The notes below the pieces were generated by a model. That model was given only the letters and a program-made list of their open reading frames with translations, was not told where the DNA came from and made no database searches. A DNA stretch of 64,000 nt, from positions 70,915,622-70,979,621 of the forward strand of contig OY282606.1 in the NCBI GenBank assembly GCA_958298945.1, given 5' to 3'. The first letter of the stretch is position 1. The number at the start of each line of letters is the position of its first letter. The stretch comes from Atherix ibis. Taxonomy: Eukaryota > Arthropoda > Insecta > Diptera > Athericidae. Positions 22,531-34,000 of the stretch are shown here, one piece after another. The position numbers and the translations under genes were made by a program.

Positions 22531-24920
22531 CTTCTATTGGTTGCTTAGTTAAGATATTATAGTGCAGTTCAATAATAAACATGAATAAAAAACAGAATTT
22601 ATAATAAGATTTTAACAAAATAGGTACATCTAATAAATTAGCACATACAAGCAGAAGAATATTTTTTTTAATGATTTAAACAGCACCTCCAAAATTATGT
22701 TTAAATATTATTAAATTGAAAGTTTTTTTGCATCGAAAGACACCTTTGAATACTCCGCGGTCTATAATCACATCTATAGAATGTGTGTATGAAAAGTTAA
22801 ACCCTTTTTAAAATACACATACAATATATTCTTGGAGTGTCATTCTTGTTATAGCGCCATTTAAGAATGATTTAGTTGAGAAAATGGAGTTTAGATACAT
22901 AAAGGGCTAAATTCAAAAATAGTACTTTAAGTTTTCTTTAGAAATTGGCAACACATATAAAGTGGATATTATCGTATTCTGTCTAGTTGGGATAAGTAAC
23001 TGTGCGGGGTTCGATAAAAAGTAATCTATTGTAGAAGAAAGCCAAGTAATTTTGTAGAGTTTGCTATTTTCACAAAACGATGAAAAACAGAATTTTCTTA
23101 GAGACACAAGCATAATATATTTCAGAATTCATATTTTCCATGAGCCAACCTGGAAAATTATCTAAAGCCATAAGTACAAATATTCAGATATGTATGTATG
23201 TGGACATACAAAAATATATTAACTTATTCGTGTGTAGTTGATGAGATAGTTTTCTAGGAATTGCGTCAAGTTTCATAGTGAAAAACTTTGTTGAAGGGTA
23301 TATAAGAGCATATTGAAAATGTTCATCCCAAATAGAGTAGAGGCGACCATATATATTGGCACACCTATGAGTATGCACATAAATACGTATATCTATACAA
23401 TATGAGAGCGTAACATGATCCTCTACAACACTTTGTATCTGGATTTTAGTACTATGTTTACTTGAACAATCTATAAAATCATATTAAATGTATGGTTTGT
23501 ATGTATGTGCCGACGCACTTATGTTGCTTTACCGTCAAAGTGGAAAAACATGGAAAATGATTTTTTTATTTGATTCGACGAATCGTCTCAGGTAATCAAA
23601 TGAAAATTCCTGTCAGATGTTACTTTGCGGCAAATTAAAATTCAACAACAGATCCTGAAAGATTTGTATGCGCATTTCGACTTCGCGATATTCCAAAATG
23701 GGTTTTTTCCCGAAGAGTTATTGTCTGTACGCATACAGTTTCCTATATAAACCTAAAATAGCTTTACGGAAGTTTTCTATTTCAATTTATTCCCTAAATC
23801 TCGATTTCAATTTTTATCTTTGCTATCGAAATATTGTATACGGTAATATCAATGAAGGAAATTGGACATTTTGATAGAATGCATTCAATATATCATGTTT
23901 ATAGATGAAATTATGCTCAAGAAATCATATATCAGATAGTATTTTATTTAAACAGAACCGAAATCATGTATTACGAATTATTTATTCATGAATAGTATTT
24001 CTGGCAATCTCGTTTCGCAATTTTATTATATTCTTTAGTAAATTGTGCATTATTTAAATAATATTCAATCGTGTTGTTTTGCGGTATTTACAATTTTTAT
24101 ATTGAAAATAAATTTAGGATTAGTTTTTCAATAAATAAGGAAGTGGAATTTTTTTATGGCGACTAGTTCAAATATAACTGGTACTAATCCGACTAAAGAA
24201 ATGTCGCGAGAGACTCCGTCAAAATGTACCGAAGTGAATGTTCATTAAATTTGAAATTAAGAATTGAAAAGCTTTGAAAGTGATTAGCAAATAACTCTAG
24301 CTAATTTATACAAATATTTAGTGAAAATTATGAAACAGTTCCATTTGTGGGCGCATATAATTAGTAAAAGCGTTCTTGTCAAAAGTTTTGAAAACTATCC
24401 TTTATTTTTTTCTGTTTTAAGTTTACCATCTTTTTCCAAAAATAACTTTGAAATCAGAATGAGTACATTATTCAGATGAAGCTGCCTTTCAAGCTAATAA
24501 ATTCCAGTCCACTTTGTGCACCGAATGATTGGATAGTAATCACGAAATTGCATCTCTTTGCAAAAAGCTATTACGTATATTAAATGTTTGAAAAAGATAC
24601 CAATCCGCTTTGATAATTTTTTATTGAAATATCGATCTTTCGTTGTGGATGTGTTGAGTTAAACCTTAGATTTGGAATCTTTATAGTTTCAAGCTATTTT
24701 TTCAAATTATTAGCAAAATTAATTAAGGAAACTTAAAATTTATTTATGACTATTAAATCTGCAACAATACAGCTGGACGTATTTATACTTTATTTGTGTG
24801 TTTGTTATAATATCAAGTAATTTTAGAACTGAAATTTAAATTCTATTCATCCCAACACTAAAGCCTATTGATAACTAGATGTCCTAAGCCATGTTTAAAC
24901 AGGAGTACGTTTGCTTACTA
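22531..24920. other. AT-rich stretch, no gene seen
   Basis: AT-rich with short TATGTATG-type runs near 23,190 and 23,490 and only chance ORFs. No transposon motif was recognised. Confidence 0.5.
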
Positions 24921-26054
24921 TTGCGCTGTCCAGAAAGTAATTCCGTTGTTACATAACAGAGGACTTAATTGTATTTTTTCACAACCAACTTCATACTTAA
25001 GCCGAATAATTATAAGTATTTTGACAGTTGACATAGAAAGGCTTGCTTGTGAAAATATTCGATTGATTCTGCATAGTACATTTTGGTTGATACGCTTTTA
25101 AATATGGAACGTGAAAAACAGCTTTTTCGGCATATTTTATTTTGTTACTATAGAAAAGATAAAAATGCTGTTCAAGCAAGAAAAAAATTATCCAATGTGT
25201 ATGGAGAAGATTTTGTCGAAGATGCCCCACGTTCTGGAAGACCAGTTGTAGCTGATAAAGACACAGTAAAGGCATTAATTGATGCAAACCAGCGAATAAC
25301 AACACCTAAAATTGCTGAGACAATAAATTTATGAAATTCGACCATTCATGATCATTTGAAACGGCTAGGTTTAATCTCAAAGCTCGACATATGGGACATA
25401 TGCGTATCATCACTGAGGATGAGAAATAGGTTATCTACAACAATGTTAACCGCAAAAGATTCTGGAGTAGAAAAGATGAACCGGATCAAAGCACTTCTAA
25501 AGCCAATATTCATCAAAAAAAGGTTATGCTATATCTGTTTGGAGGTATTTCAAAGGAATCGTTTATTTGAGGCTTCTATCGAGCATCATAACGATCAATT
25601 CTGAAGTGTACTGTCATCAGTTGGACAAATTGAATCATTCACTTAAAGAAAAGAGGACAGAATTTGTCAATAGTGTTCCAACAGGTAATGCGAAACCACA
25701 AACAAGTTTGACCACTCGGAAAAAGCTTTAATAGCTTGAATAGAATATACTGCCACACCCATCATACTCTCCAGATCTAGCACCATCTGATTATTATCTG
25801 TTCTGTTCTCTACAAAAAATTTTAGATGGTAAAACGTTTAATTCAAATGAGGAGGTCAAAAATCACTTGGACCAGTTTTTGCCAGCAAAGAACAAAAATT
25901 TTATGAGCGTGGAATCATGCTACTGCTACAAAGATGGCAAAGGGTATTGGATTAGACTGAACAATATTTAATTGAATAAAATATTAATTCACTATAAGAA
26001 AATTGTCTTTCATTTTTATTTTAAAAAAACGAAATTACTTTCCGAACAACCCAA
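24921..26054 (+). mobile_element. cecropia/mellifera-type mariner, near full length, broken
   Basis: A 1,134-bp element lies between TA dinucleotides (24,919-24,920; 26,055-26,056). TIRs are TTGCGCTGTCCAGAAAGTAA at the start and the partner ending TTACTTTCCGAACAACCCAA. It is the most complete of the three copies of this family. The plus-strand transposase is described in the next entry. It ends 166 bp before an irritans-type mariner of another family. Confidence 0.88.
25104..25972 (+). pseudogene. mariner transposase, frameshifted
   Basis: The plus strand starts MEREKQLFRHILFCYYRKDK at 25,104. A deletion joins NVYGED directly to APRSGRPVVADKD, removing the segment with WFAKF seen in the 12-kb copy. 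DANQRITTPKIAETINL then runs into a stop at 25,332. Another frame carries LKRLGLISKLDIW, the first catalytic region has a stop in place of the Trp after GDEK, and later pieces include HPSYSPDLAPSDYYLFCSLQ near 25,770 (third catalytic Asp). The HQDNA block is lost. At least three breaks make it inactive. Confidence 0.85.
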
Positions 26055-26220
26055 TAGTTATCCCGGTAGAGATAACTTTTTTATGATGTCGAAAATTTGA
26101 ACTTATTGTTTTTAAGAAAAATCAAAAATTTTACTGTACAAATTAAATGTAGCAATTTTGATAGTGAATTTTTTCAACATGAAGAAGGAATAGCAACTGA
26201 ACCTTTCTTTTTTCAAAATA

Positions 26221-27509
26221 CGAGGGTCGTCAATAAGTCCTTAGAAAATCCAAGAAATTGCGCTCGTAGTGTCGGTAAAGATTTTTTCTACTTACTTTTG
26301 CTGTAAGTAGCATTATCGACAGGAAAGTTGTCTAAATTTCAGCTCGATCCATAGCGTAGGTCAATTTCTATCGTCGATTAAAGTTAACGACATTTATTTG
26401 TGCATAACAATGGAAAAAAGCGAGTTTAGGGCTGTCATCAAACATCTCCATTTGAAAGGCTTAAGCCCGAAAGAAATCAAAGCCGAGTTGGATGCAGTTC
26501 ATGGCACATCTGCACCTGTGTTTGCGACGGTTTACAATTGGGTGAATGAATTTAAACGTGGCCGTTCATCCACAAAAGATGAACATCGTTCAGGACGCCC
26601 AGTTGAGGTGTCTACTCCTGAAATCATCGACAAAACCCACGATCTGATTTTGAACGATCTGCGAATTAAAGTGCGCGAATTAGTTGAGGCCACGGGCATA
26701 TCACAAGGTACAGTCGCTTCAATTTTGCATGAAAAATTGTCTGTGAAAAAAATTTCGGCAAGACGGGTGCCGCGTTTGCTCTCAGAGGAGAATAAGCGCA
26801 ATCGTGCAGTGGACTCTGAGGCTATGTTGGCACTCTTTCATCGCAATCCTGCCGAATTCCTTCGTCAATATGTCACTGTGGACGAAACCTGGATACACTA
26901 CTACACTCCAGAAATGAAGAGACAGTCATCAGAGTGGATTTTCAAGGGTGAACGGGCTCCGAAGAAGGCAAAAACTGTGCCATCGGCCGGAAAGGTGATG
27001 GCCGCGGTCTTTTGGGATTCGCAGGGCATCATTTTTATCGACTACTTGGAAAAAGGAAAAACAATAACAGGAGCGTATTACGCGTCGTTATTGAAACGGT
27101 TGAGCGAGGAAATCAAAGAGAAACGCCCACATCTGAAGAAGAAAAAAATCCTCTTGCATCAGGACAATGCGCGTGATTCCATGGCCAAAATTGTGGAATT
27201 GAGAATGGAATGGTTGCAGCTTCCCGCTTATTCACCAGATTTGGCCCCGAGTGACTATTTTCTTCTCCCCAATCTGAAGAAATGGCTTGGCGGACGACGG
27301 TTCACTTCCAACGAGGACGTCATTGCTTAAACGGATGAGTATTTTGAAGAAATTCCGTAATCCTATTTTTTGGACGGGATAAAATTTTTGGAAAAACGGT
27401 TGGAAAAGTGTATACAGCTAAAAGGAGATTATGTTAAAAAATGAAAAAATTTTTTTTTTAAAAACAGTCTTTTTCCATCTTTTCCTAAGGACTTATTGAA
27501 CGGCCCTCG
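26221..27509 (+). mobile_element. irritans-type mariner (family B), full-length
   Basis: A 1,289-bp element has TA at both edges (26,219-26,220; 27,510-27,511). TIRs are CGAGGGTCGTCAATAAGTCC and the partner ending GGACTTATTGAACGGCCCTCG, with a few mismatches. It carries the longest transposase frame in the window. A second copy enters the window at 63,353. Compared with that copy it has about 40 extra bases in the 5' untranslated part (about 26,290-26,335). Confidence 0.93.
26410..27330 (+). pseudogene. mariner transposase, nearly intact
   Basis: The frame opens at 26,398, but MEKSEFRAVIKH at 26,410 is the likely start because the 63-kb copy begins there too. Numbered from 26,398, residues about 10-120 are the two helix-turn-helix units. 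The WVNEF and WVPRLL-type linker positions are kept, the latter with Arg replacing Trp. The first catalytic Asp is 162 (VDETWIHYYTPE), the second 256 (HQDNA) and the third 286 (SPDLAPSD). The spacing between the last two is 29 residues instead of the 34 of DD34D. About five codons (the PAHTSA-type segment after HDNA) are missing in frame, so catalysis is probably lost. A TAA at 27,328 then removes the last roughly 35 residues, whose decayed reading continues to about 27,440. Confidence 0.9.
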
Positions 27510-27511
27510 TA

Positions 27512-28008
27512 GCAGAATCGGAAAAATTACAAATGCTAGTATTGCCAGGAACAAAGCTATTCGAAAGTCTTCAAATAACAGATGCCACCAAAAGCAGAAA
27601 CTGAGGGTGGATGCAAAAAAAATCAATTTAAAAAAACAAAATAATATTTTGCACAAATTCCATTTATTCGTTGTGCATTTTTATAATGTTTACAAGGATT
27701 TTTATCATTTCGATTATCTTCGTCTTTTCCTTTTTAGCTATGTGATTGTTTTTAAATTTTCTTTTACTATCTTGATCGTGTAAAGAGTGTACAAATATAT
27801 ACGGTGTTAGCTAGCCTAGCAGCTATCATGTTAGTTTTAAAAGATACAATATTATATTTAACCCTTGGGAATACATTTACAATTTTAACATTATACCTTA
27901 TATATGTGTAGGTACAAATAACGAATATCAATTCTATATAGAAAAACTAACAAATAGTGTACATAGTATTTTTTTTAACTTATTTTCCATTCGTTTTATC
28001 CATTTCAG
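27512..28008 (+). other. sequence just upstream of the first coding exon of Ccn
   Basis: AT-rich DNA between the mariner and the first coding exon. It ends in a pyrimidine-rich acceptor (CGTTTTATCCATTTCAG, 28,007-28,008 AG), so at least one 5' untranslated exon probably lies further upstream. No promoter was recognised. Confidence 0.4.
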
Positions 28009-28011
28009 AAA

Positions 28012-28095
28012 ATGATTATCCTCCTGCCGTTGATCGGAATATTTTTCAGCTACTTCTTGGATAGTCGTGCGAATGTACTGGAAGATGAGTTTAAG
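28012..28095 (+). CDS. Ccn: Ccn exon: start codon and signal peptide
   Basis: The exon begins at 28,009 after a TTTCAG acceptor, so the ATG is preceded by AAA, a good fly start context. Its 28 codons begin [20 protein letters not shown], a hydrophobic signal-peptide core, with likely cleavage near SRA-N. It ends in phase 0 at AAG followed by GTATGT. Linkage to the VWC exons 28 kb away is inferred from phase, secretion logic and absence of another candidate. Confidence 0.65.
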
Positions 28096-31000
28096 GTATG
28101 TACATTTTACCATTACTTTTTTATTTTCTATAAAAATCTTTTTAATTTGTCTCCTTCTAAATCCACAAATTCAAGGGTTGAATTTTCCTATTACCTTTAT
28201 CCAAAGTTATCCTAAGTAATCAGTGTACTTTGTAATACTTTGGCGTAACAAGGACTCAAAGTACACTATTTGTCCGGTACTTCTGCAATGAGAAGTAGAA
28301 TTTTTAAAGTCATTTCACAAACTCTCGAAAAGTTCTACAATTTTATTTTGAGCTCATATATTTTTTATACATTTTCTGTATTTTTGTTCTTCTTTACAGA
28401 TCACAAAACGGTTTTATTTCGGTAAGTATTATTATTGTTTATTGTTCAAACTAACATTATTTATCTATTATGTTTTTACTTAGTAGTAATAGCTAAAAGT
28501 AGTTATTTTTTAATGTGCAAATTTCTCTCTTACATATACTCGTTATACTATAAATAAAAGTTTAAAGTAGCGTGCACTAGTTTGTGTAGTGTATATTTTT
28601 TCCATAATAAAAATATTTCTATTATTTTATATTAAGTTTCAAATATGTGAAAACGTAACTTTTAGTAAGGGAAAATAGAGAGACTTTGTAAATAGAAATT
28701 TTATACAACTTCTGTACATATGGAAAAATGATTTACCTTGCATTTGATAGTCAAAAATTTTATGAGACCACAAATCATAAACAGAAAAACATTTAATTGC
28801 CTTTTGTGAATTTTTATACATTAAAATTACCCACATAAAATGTTCTAGTCATATTTTAATCAAATATTTAATAAAATTAATTATTTTCAATGGTTTCGGT
28901 AAAGTTTTGATTAATAAAACGTCCTTCTCTACCAGTTTAGGGATACATATTTTATCCCAAAAACCATATAAGTGATATTATTTCTTGTACTGTACCTACA
29001 ATTAAGAAATCAAGAAACGACAGCTATTGTCATTATTTTTACAAACCGAATACTTTTTACTTTGAGTAATTATGTATACTGCATATTGTTACTATAACTA
29101 TATATACCGGATACTCTTTGAATAGTTAAATAATAATTTGACTTTCAGATGAAATGAGAGAGTTTAATAAATTTCATAGAATTAAAATTCAATTCTGAAA
29201 AGTTTTCATTAAAATATACTAAAATTATGAGAAATTTTGCATTTCTACGAAAAACTATTTGTTCAATATTCACGGAAATTGAAAGGGGGAACTTTGTGCA
29301 TTCGGAATAAAAATAACAAAATGGAAGGCAAAAATTCGAAACGCTGCATTAAAATCAGTTTTTTAATATGAGAATGAAAATATAAAAGTTCGGTTGAAAT
29401 AAAAATACTATAGTATATAGGGTAGTTTTTTTGTTGTTGTTGAATAAATGGCTTTTCCCGTTCACTTCACCGTATTACTTACGCAAATGAATTTGTTCTC
29501 AAAATAACCAAACACCGTAAAAAAAATTAAGTTGCAGTACAGTCGGTGTTCAGATAAATTTGCTAAAAAGCGTACGTATTTTTTATTTCTATTTTTTTTA
29601 TGCATAAAAAATTATTCACTAAATTTAAAAATGAATTAATTGGAAATACAAAAATGTATCTGCATATGAATCACAAAGTATGAATGTACTTCTGAACGTA
29701 CGTAAATATGAGCACACAGAAAATTTTAAACTTTTTTCACATTCATCCCGGTTTGAATTTTCTAATTTAACTTGTATACTATAGATCTATCAAATGTCAT
29801 TAAAAATATATTCAATAGTTTATCTTTTAATTATAAAAACTGATTTATAGTGTTCAGAGTTATCGTAAGGTAGATAGAAACACTCTTTTCATAGTCCAAC
29901 CATAACTTTTTAAATGGCGAAATATTGCACGTTTTATTATAAAGGAATTTTTTTTCGGAAAAGTTGAATTGTTCAAAATTTTGCTGATATTTAAGTGAAT
30001 AAAAAGTTATCATTGAAGTTTTGTCATGTACAAAGAGTTATTCAGAAAATTTGAATTGCGTGTTGCGTTATCACACCTTCGAGCGTTATCATTTACGTTG
30101 CCCATGAATGGTTAAAGTACCGAGACTATTTTAGTTTTTTTTTTTTTTAGTTTATTTCATAAAAGAATTATATAAATAATACTTCCTTCTTTCAGTTGGA
30201 AAGTTGTTTTTATAAATATTTGGCAGAAAATCTCTTAGGTACCATATTTGAGAACACATTTATTTACACCGGTTGATATCTATTTTTTATATGCATAAAA
30301 TCGTTTTGAAGATTTAATTTTTTTAATATTGATGTAAACATCCATTTTTCTTCAAAGTATTAACAAATGTGTAATAGGACGTGTTACAGAAAACAAATGA
30401 GTATTGTGTCATATGTAAAGTTGAAATCGGGATGTTAGAAGGGATATCCAAATCGTAAATAATATACATAATATTAAATATTTTTCTTTGAAGAACCCTA
30501 GCAATTATAGCCAATATTAAGGAGTAGTCGACATGTACAGGAACTTGAAAATAGCATTTGTAGAGGTATGGTTATATTATTAATAATGAGTATATATGAT
30601 TTAAGTTTCCAAATAAAGCGAGGATTTAGAAAAATCTTTTCTTATATTGGGAAGTAGGCTTGATGAACTCCGCCAAGGACGGTTCGAAGCCTGACTTTCA
30701 AAGGAAGGGGGAAACTGTATCGAAGGTGAACTCTTACAGGGTAGGCGCAGACCATTTTGCTAATAAGTCCGTTTTATAGCTAGCAATAGTAGCCCTTTAA
30801 ATGCACACGCATACCAATGCTAATAGATTGCGAACCATCCAGTTAGTAGCGGTAAATGAAATGGTAATTGGAAGTATCTGGTTGGCACGGAAAGATATCC
30901 ATAAGACCACCTGAGTATCTCTAGACTGGACCACTTCCAACCAAATTAACCACGTGCTCATTAACCGCCGCTATCTTACCAACTAAGAAAATGTTATAAT

Positions 31001-34000
31001 TTTTATGGGTGCTAAAGTCGACTCTCAGCATTATGTTGTCAGCGCAGTGATCCCAGCTCGAATACTATCTTCGCCATTGAAGACAGCCAAATAAAAGGTG
31101 AACGTCAATGAGCGAAGTACGAATATGAGCTGAATGCAGCAGTCAAAATCATAAACAACGATATATGCACTGGAGATGACTCAAATTTTGAAACGGCCTT
31201 GAACAACCTAAAGGGCACTATCATTGGTACGCCCGAAAAAGTATCATTGGATACGCCTCAGCTGCAAAGGACGTTGAAACGGCCGGTTTGAAAATCATTG
31301 TAAACGAACAATATTGCGAAGAATAGTGAATAGAATTCACAGGCAAAACAAATAAGCCTGGGAGATGGAACAGGTCTGGAGAATCGAAAAATATATGGAG
31401 CAACCGTACCAGACGCGAAAGTTTTACTTACATGTGCGCAGGAAAAGATTATTAACACCGCGATGCTCATCGTACTGCAGCAAAGACGGGATCTGGTATC
31501 TGACGCATGAATATATTAAGGCAATAGGTGGAACATTTTAATAAACTCCTAAACCATAAGCAGTTAGAATACGAGTTGGAGGTCTCGCCAGCTGAAAAAT
31601 ATATGCCGAGCGAACTAATTAAGTGTGAAGGTGAGACACACTACACAAAACGGTTCATAAATTGATAGTCCAAGTATGGGACAACAAATCAATGTACGAT
31701 GACTGGCACATTGGTCTTATCTGTTCCATAACTAAAAAAGGCGATATTACAGAATGTAGCAATGATAGAGCTATTACGTTGTTGAGTACAATCTATGATA
31801 TATTCTCCGCTATTTCCCTAGGTATAAAAGCATTATTCGCTCAAAAAATGATTGCCTCTTACCAGAAAGGCTTCACTCTAGGGAAATCATATCTTCTCTA
31901 CGCGCCAATCGATCGCATAAACTCACCATATGCGATCGATTGGTGCGTAGAGAAGATATGATTCCATAAACTGGTCAACCAATTCACCATATGCTCATCG
32001 ATTTTGAAGTCGCTTATGATTGCATTGCCAGGCTAAGGCTTTACACATCCATGAGAGAGTTTGGAGCCCCCGAAAAATGTATAAAACTGACTAGACTGAT
32101 CATGACTAGTGTAAGAAGACGCAGCCAAATTACTTTTACTGCAATTTAACGTCCACAATGGTTTCAGGCAAGAAGACGTACTTTAATGTATTCTCTTTGA
32201 CCTGGTGCTGAAAAAAGTGCATATTTTTTCTATCAAAAAAAGCTGTACGAGAGGCCTTTATTAAGATTGAGCAGGCGCCAAAATATCTTGGCTACACATA
32301 AATAAAGGTAAATTAATGTACATGGCGGCAGTCTCAGCACCGAAGAGAAGACAAATTAGTAATAGTCGTTAACAGATAGAGAAGAGTTAAATTATTTTCC
32401 TATTCGAAGGTAAGAGTCGCAGCTGATAAAAATATGGGGAAAAAATCTGTACACGGCTGCTGGCAGCCAACAGAGCCCTATTCAGTCAGTCTAAAATATC
32501 GTCAGCAAACTAACGTATTAGTTTTGCGGTCGTAGTAATGATAGTGCTTTTTTCAAGCCATTTTAATATTTGCTTCGTATCCAGGGCGTATATCACCTTT
32601 TATGTTTCTGATTCTGCATTCATTTCATGTACTTCATACGAACACAAGTGTCTAGCTGCACAATTAAGTTGAATGGATTTTTCGTTTGTCTCTATTGGTA
32701 TTTGGGCTCAGAACACAGTACCAATATGCTAGTGAACCGAGTCAACGTTGGCACCGGTAGAAGTTCTAATATTTTCTAGGTTTAAGAGATACCGGAAGTT
32801 AATCAACACATGGTCAAATTTGGTTGGAAGTCTTTCCGCCTGAAGATATCCAGGTTATCTTAAGGATATCTCTTCGCACAAACCAGGTACTTCCAACGAA
32901 CATTTCATTTAGCGCTGTTAATTGGATGGTGCGCAATCCCTTAGCATTGGTATACTAATACAAACCTTGGGTGTCAATGTATTGCTCAAAGAAATATTCC
33001 ACTTTTATTTGCATTAATATTATTAGCAACGATCTCTATCAGCACATTGGTCATATTCAAAATTAGCACAAGGAAAGCTATTGATCCATTTGTTATAGAT
33101 AATCTTTTTAATTTATCCTCAGATACCAAACGTGAATTTTAAATTTGCCTAATTCATAAATTGGGTAACGATGCTCTTCAGGTGAGGTTTTCTTATGCAA
33201 TTTACACAAGAAAAAATAAGATAGTTATTATATTATATATTGTAGATATGCATAGCTTGAAATGGATGACCAGCAAAGATATATTAACCCATTAGGATTT
33301 CAAGTTGTTTCATATAGAGTAGATGATGAATATGTATAGGCTATTATAAGTTTTAGCTTTACTTGTAAGTGGTTATTTAAACGCATCCACTAATTATAAT
33401 GAGCCTATTTCTGTAGATAGTAGAATAAAGACTTTTGTGTCTAGCCCTAATGAAGTATTTACGGTGGTTTTTAGTCGGGGTTACTATTCTTACATTGAAT
33501 TTGCGAAAGGAAAAAAAGTTAAAAATATCGCCGTTGGTGATGCATCAATTTGGAAAATTAATTATTGTTAAAATCGCCCAGTACGATTTTTATATCATAT
33601 ATGGGACAGGCATTGAGAGCTTTTTGAATCTCTTTAAAAAAAGGTGTCTTCTTGAGAATCGGCAGACTCCTCCAAAGAAGCGACTCCTGCTGATGTTATT
33701 GTATTTGCCTCACACACGTACAGGGCATAGCTTCCCAGTTATCAGTTCAACACACTTGATCATTTGGCTGACTAAGAAGCCTGTTTCGAGAACGTGGTGT
33801 TTTATATTCATTATCCAAAATACCAGTCCCTGTCCATCATTTTTCTTGTAATGCTGCAATGTGAGCCTGGTATTTTGACAGGGTATAAACTAATTATAGA
33901 ACGGCTCTGGAATGACATAGACAGCGCAGATTACATGATAAAGTGCGCAATTTTTTGGCCACTTCAATAGCTTTGTTTCCGTTTCTTTAATTTTAAAGTT

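Noticed and set aside
33435..33851. 138-codon ORF on the plus strand
   Set aside because: The minus strand here reads LINE endonuclease including GDFN. The plus ORF has no motif.
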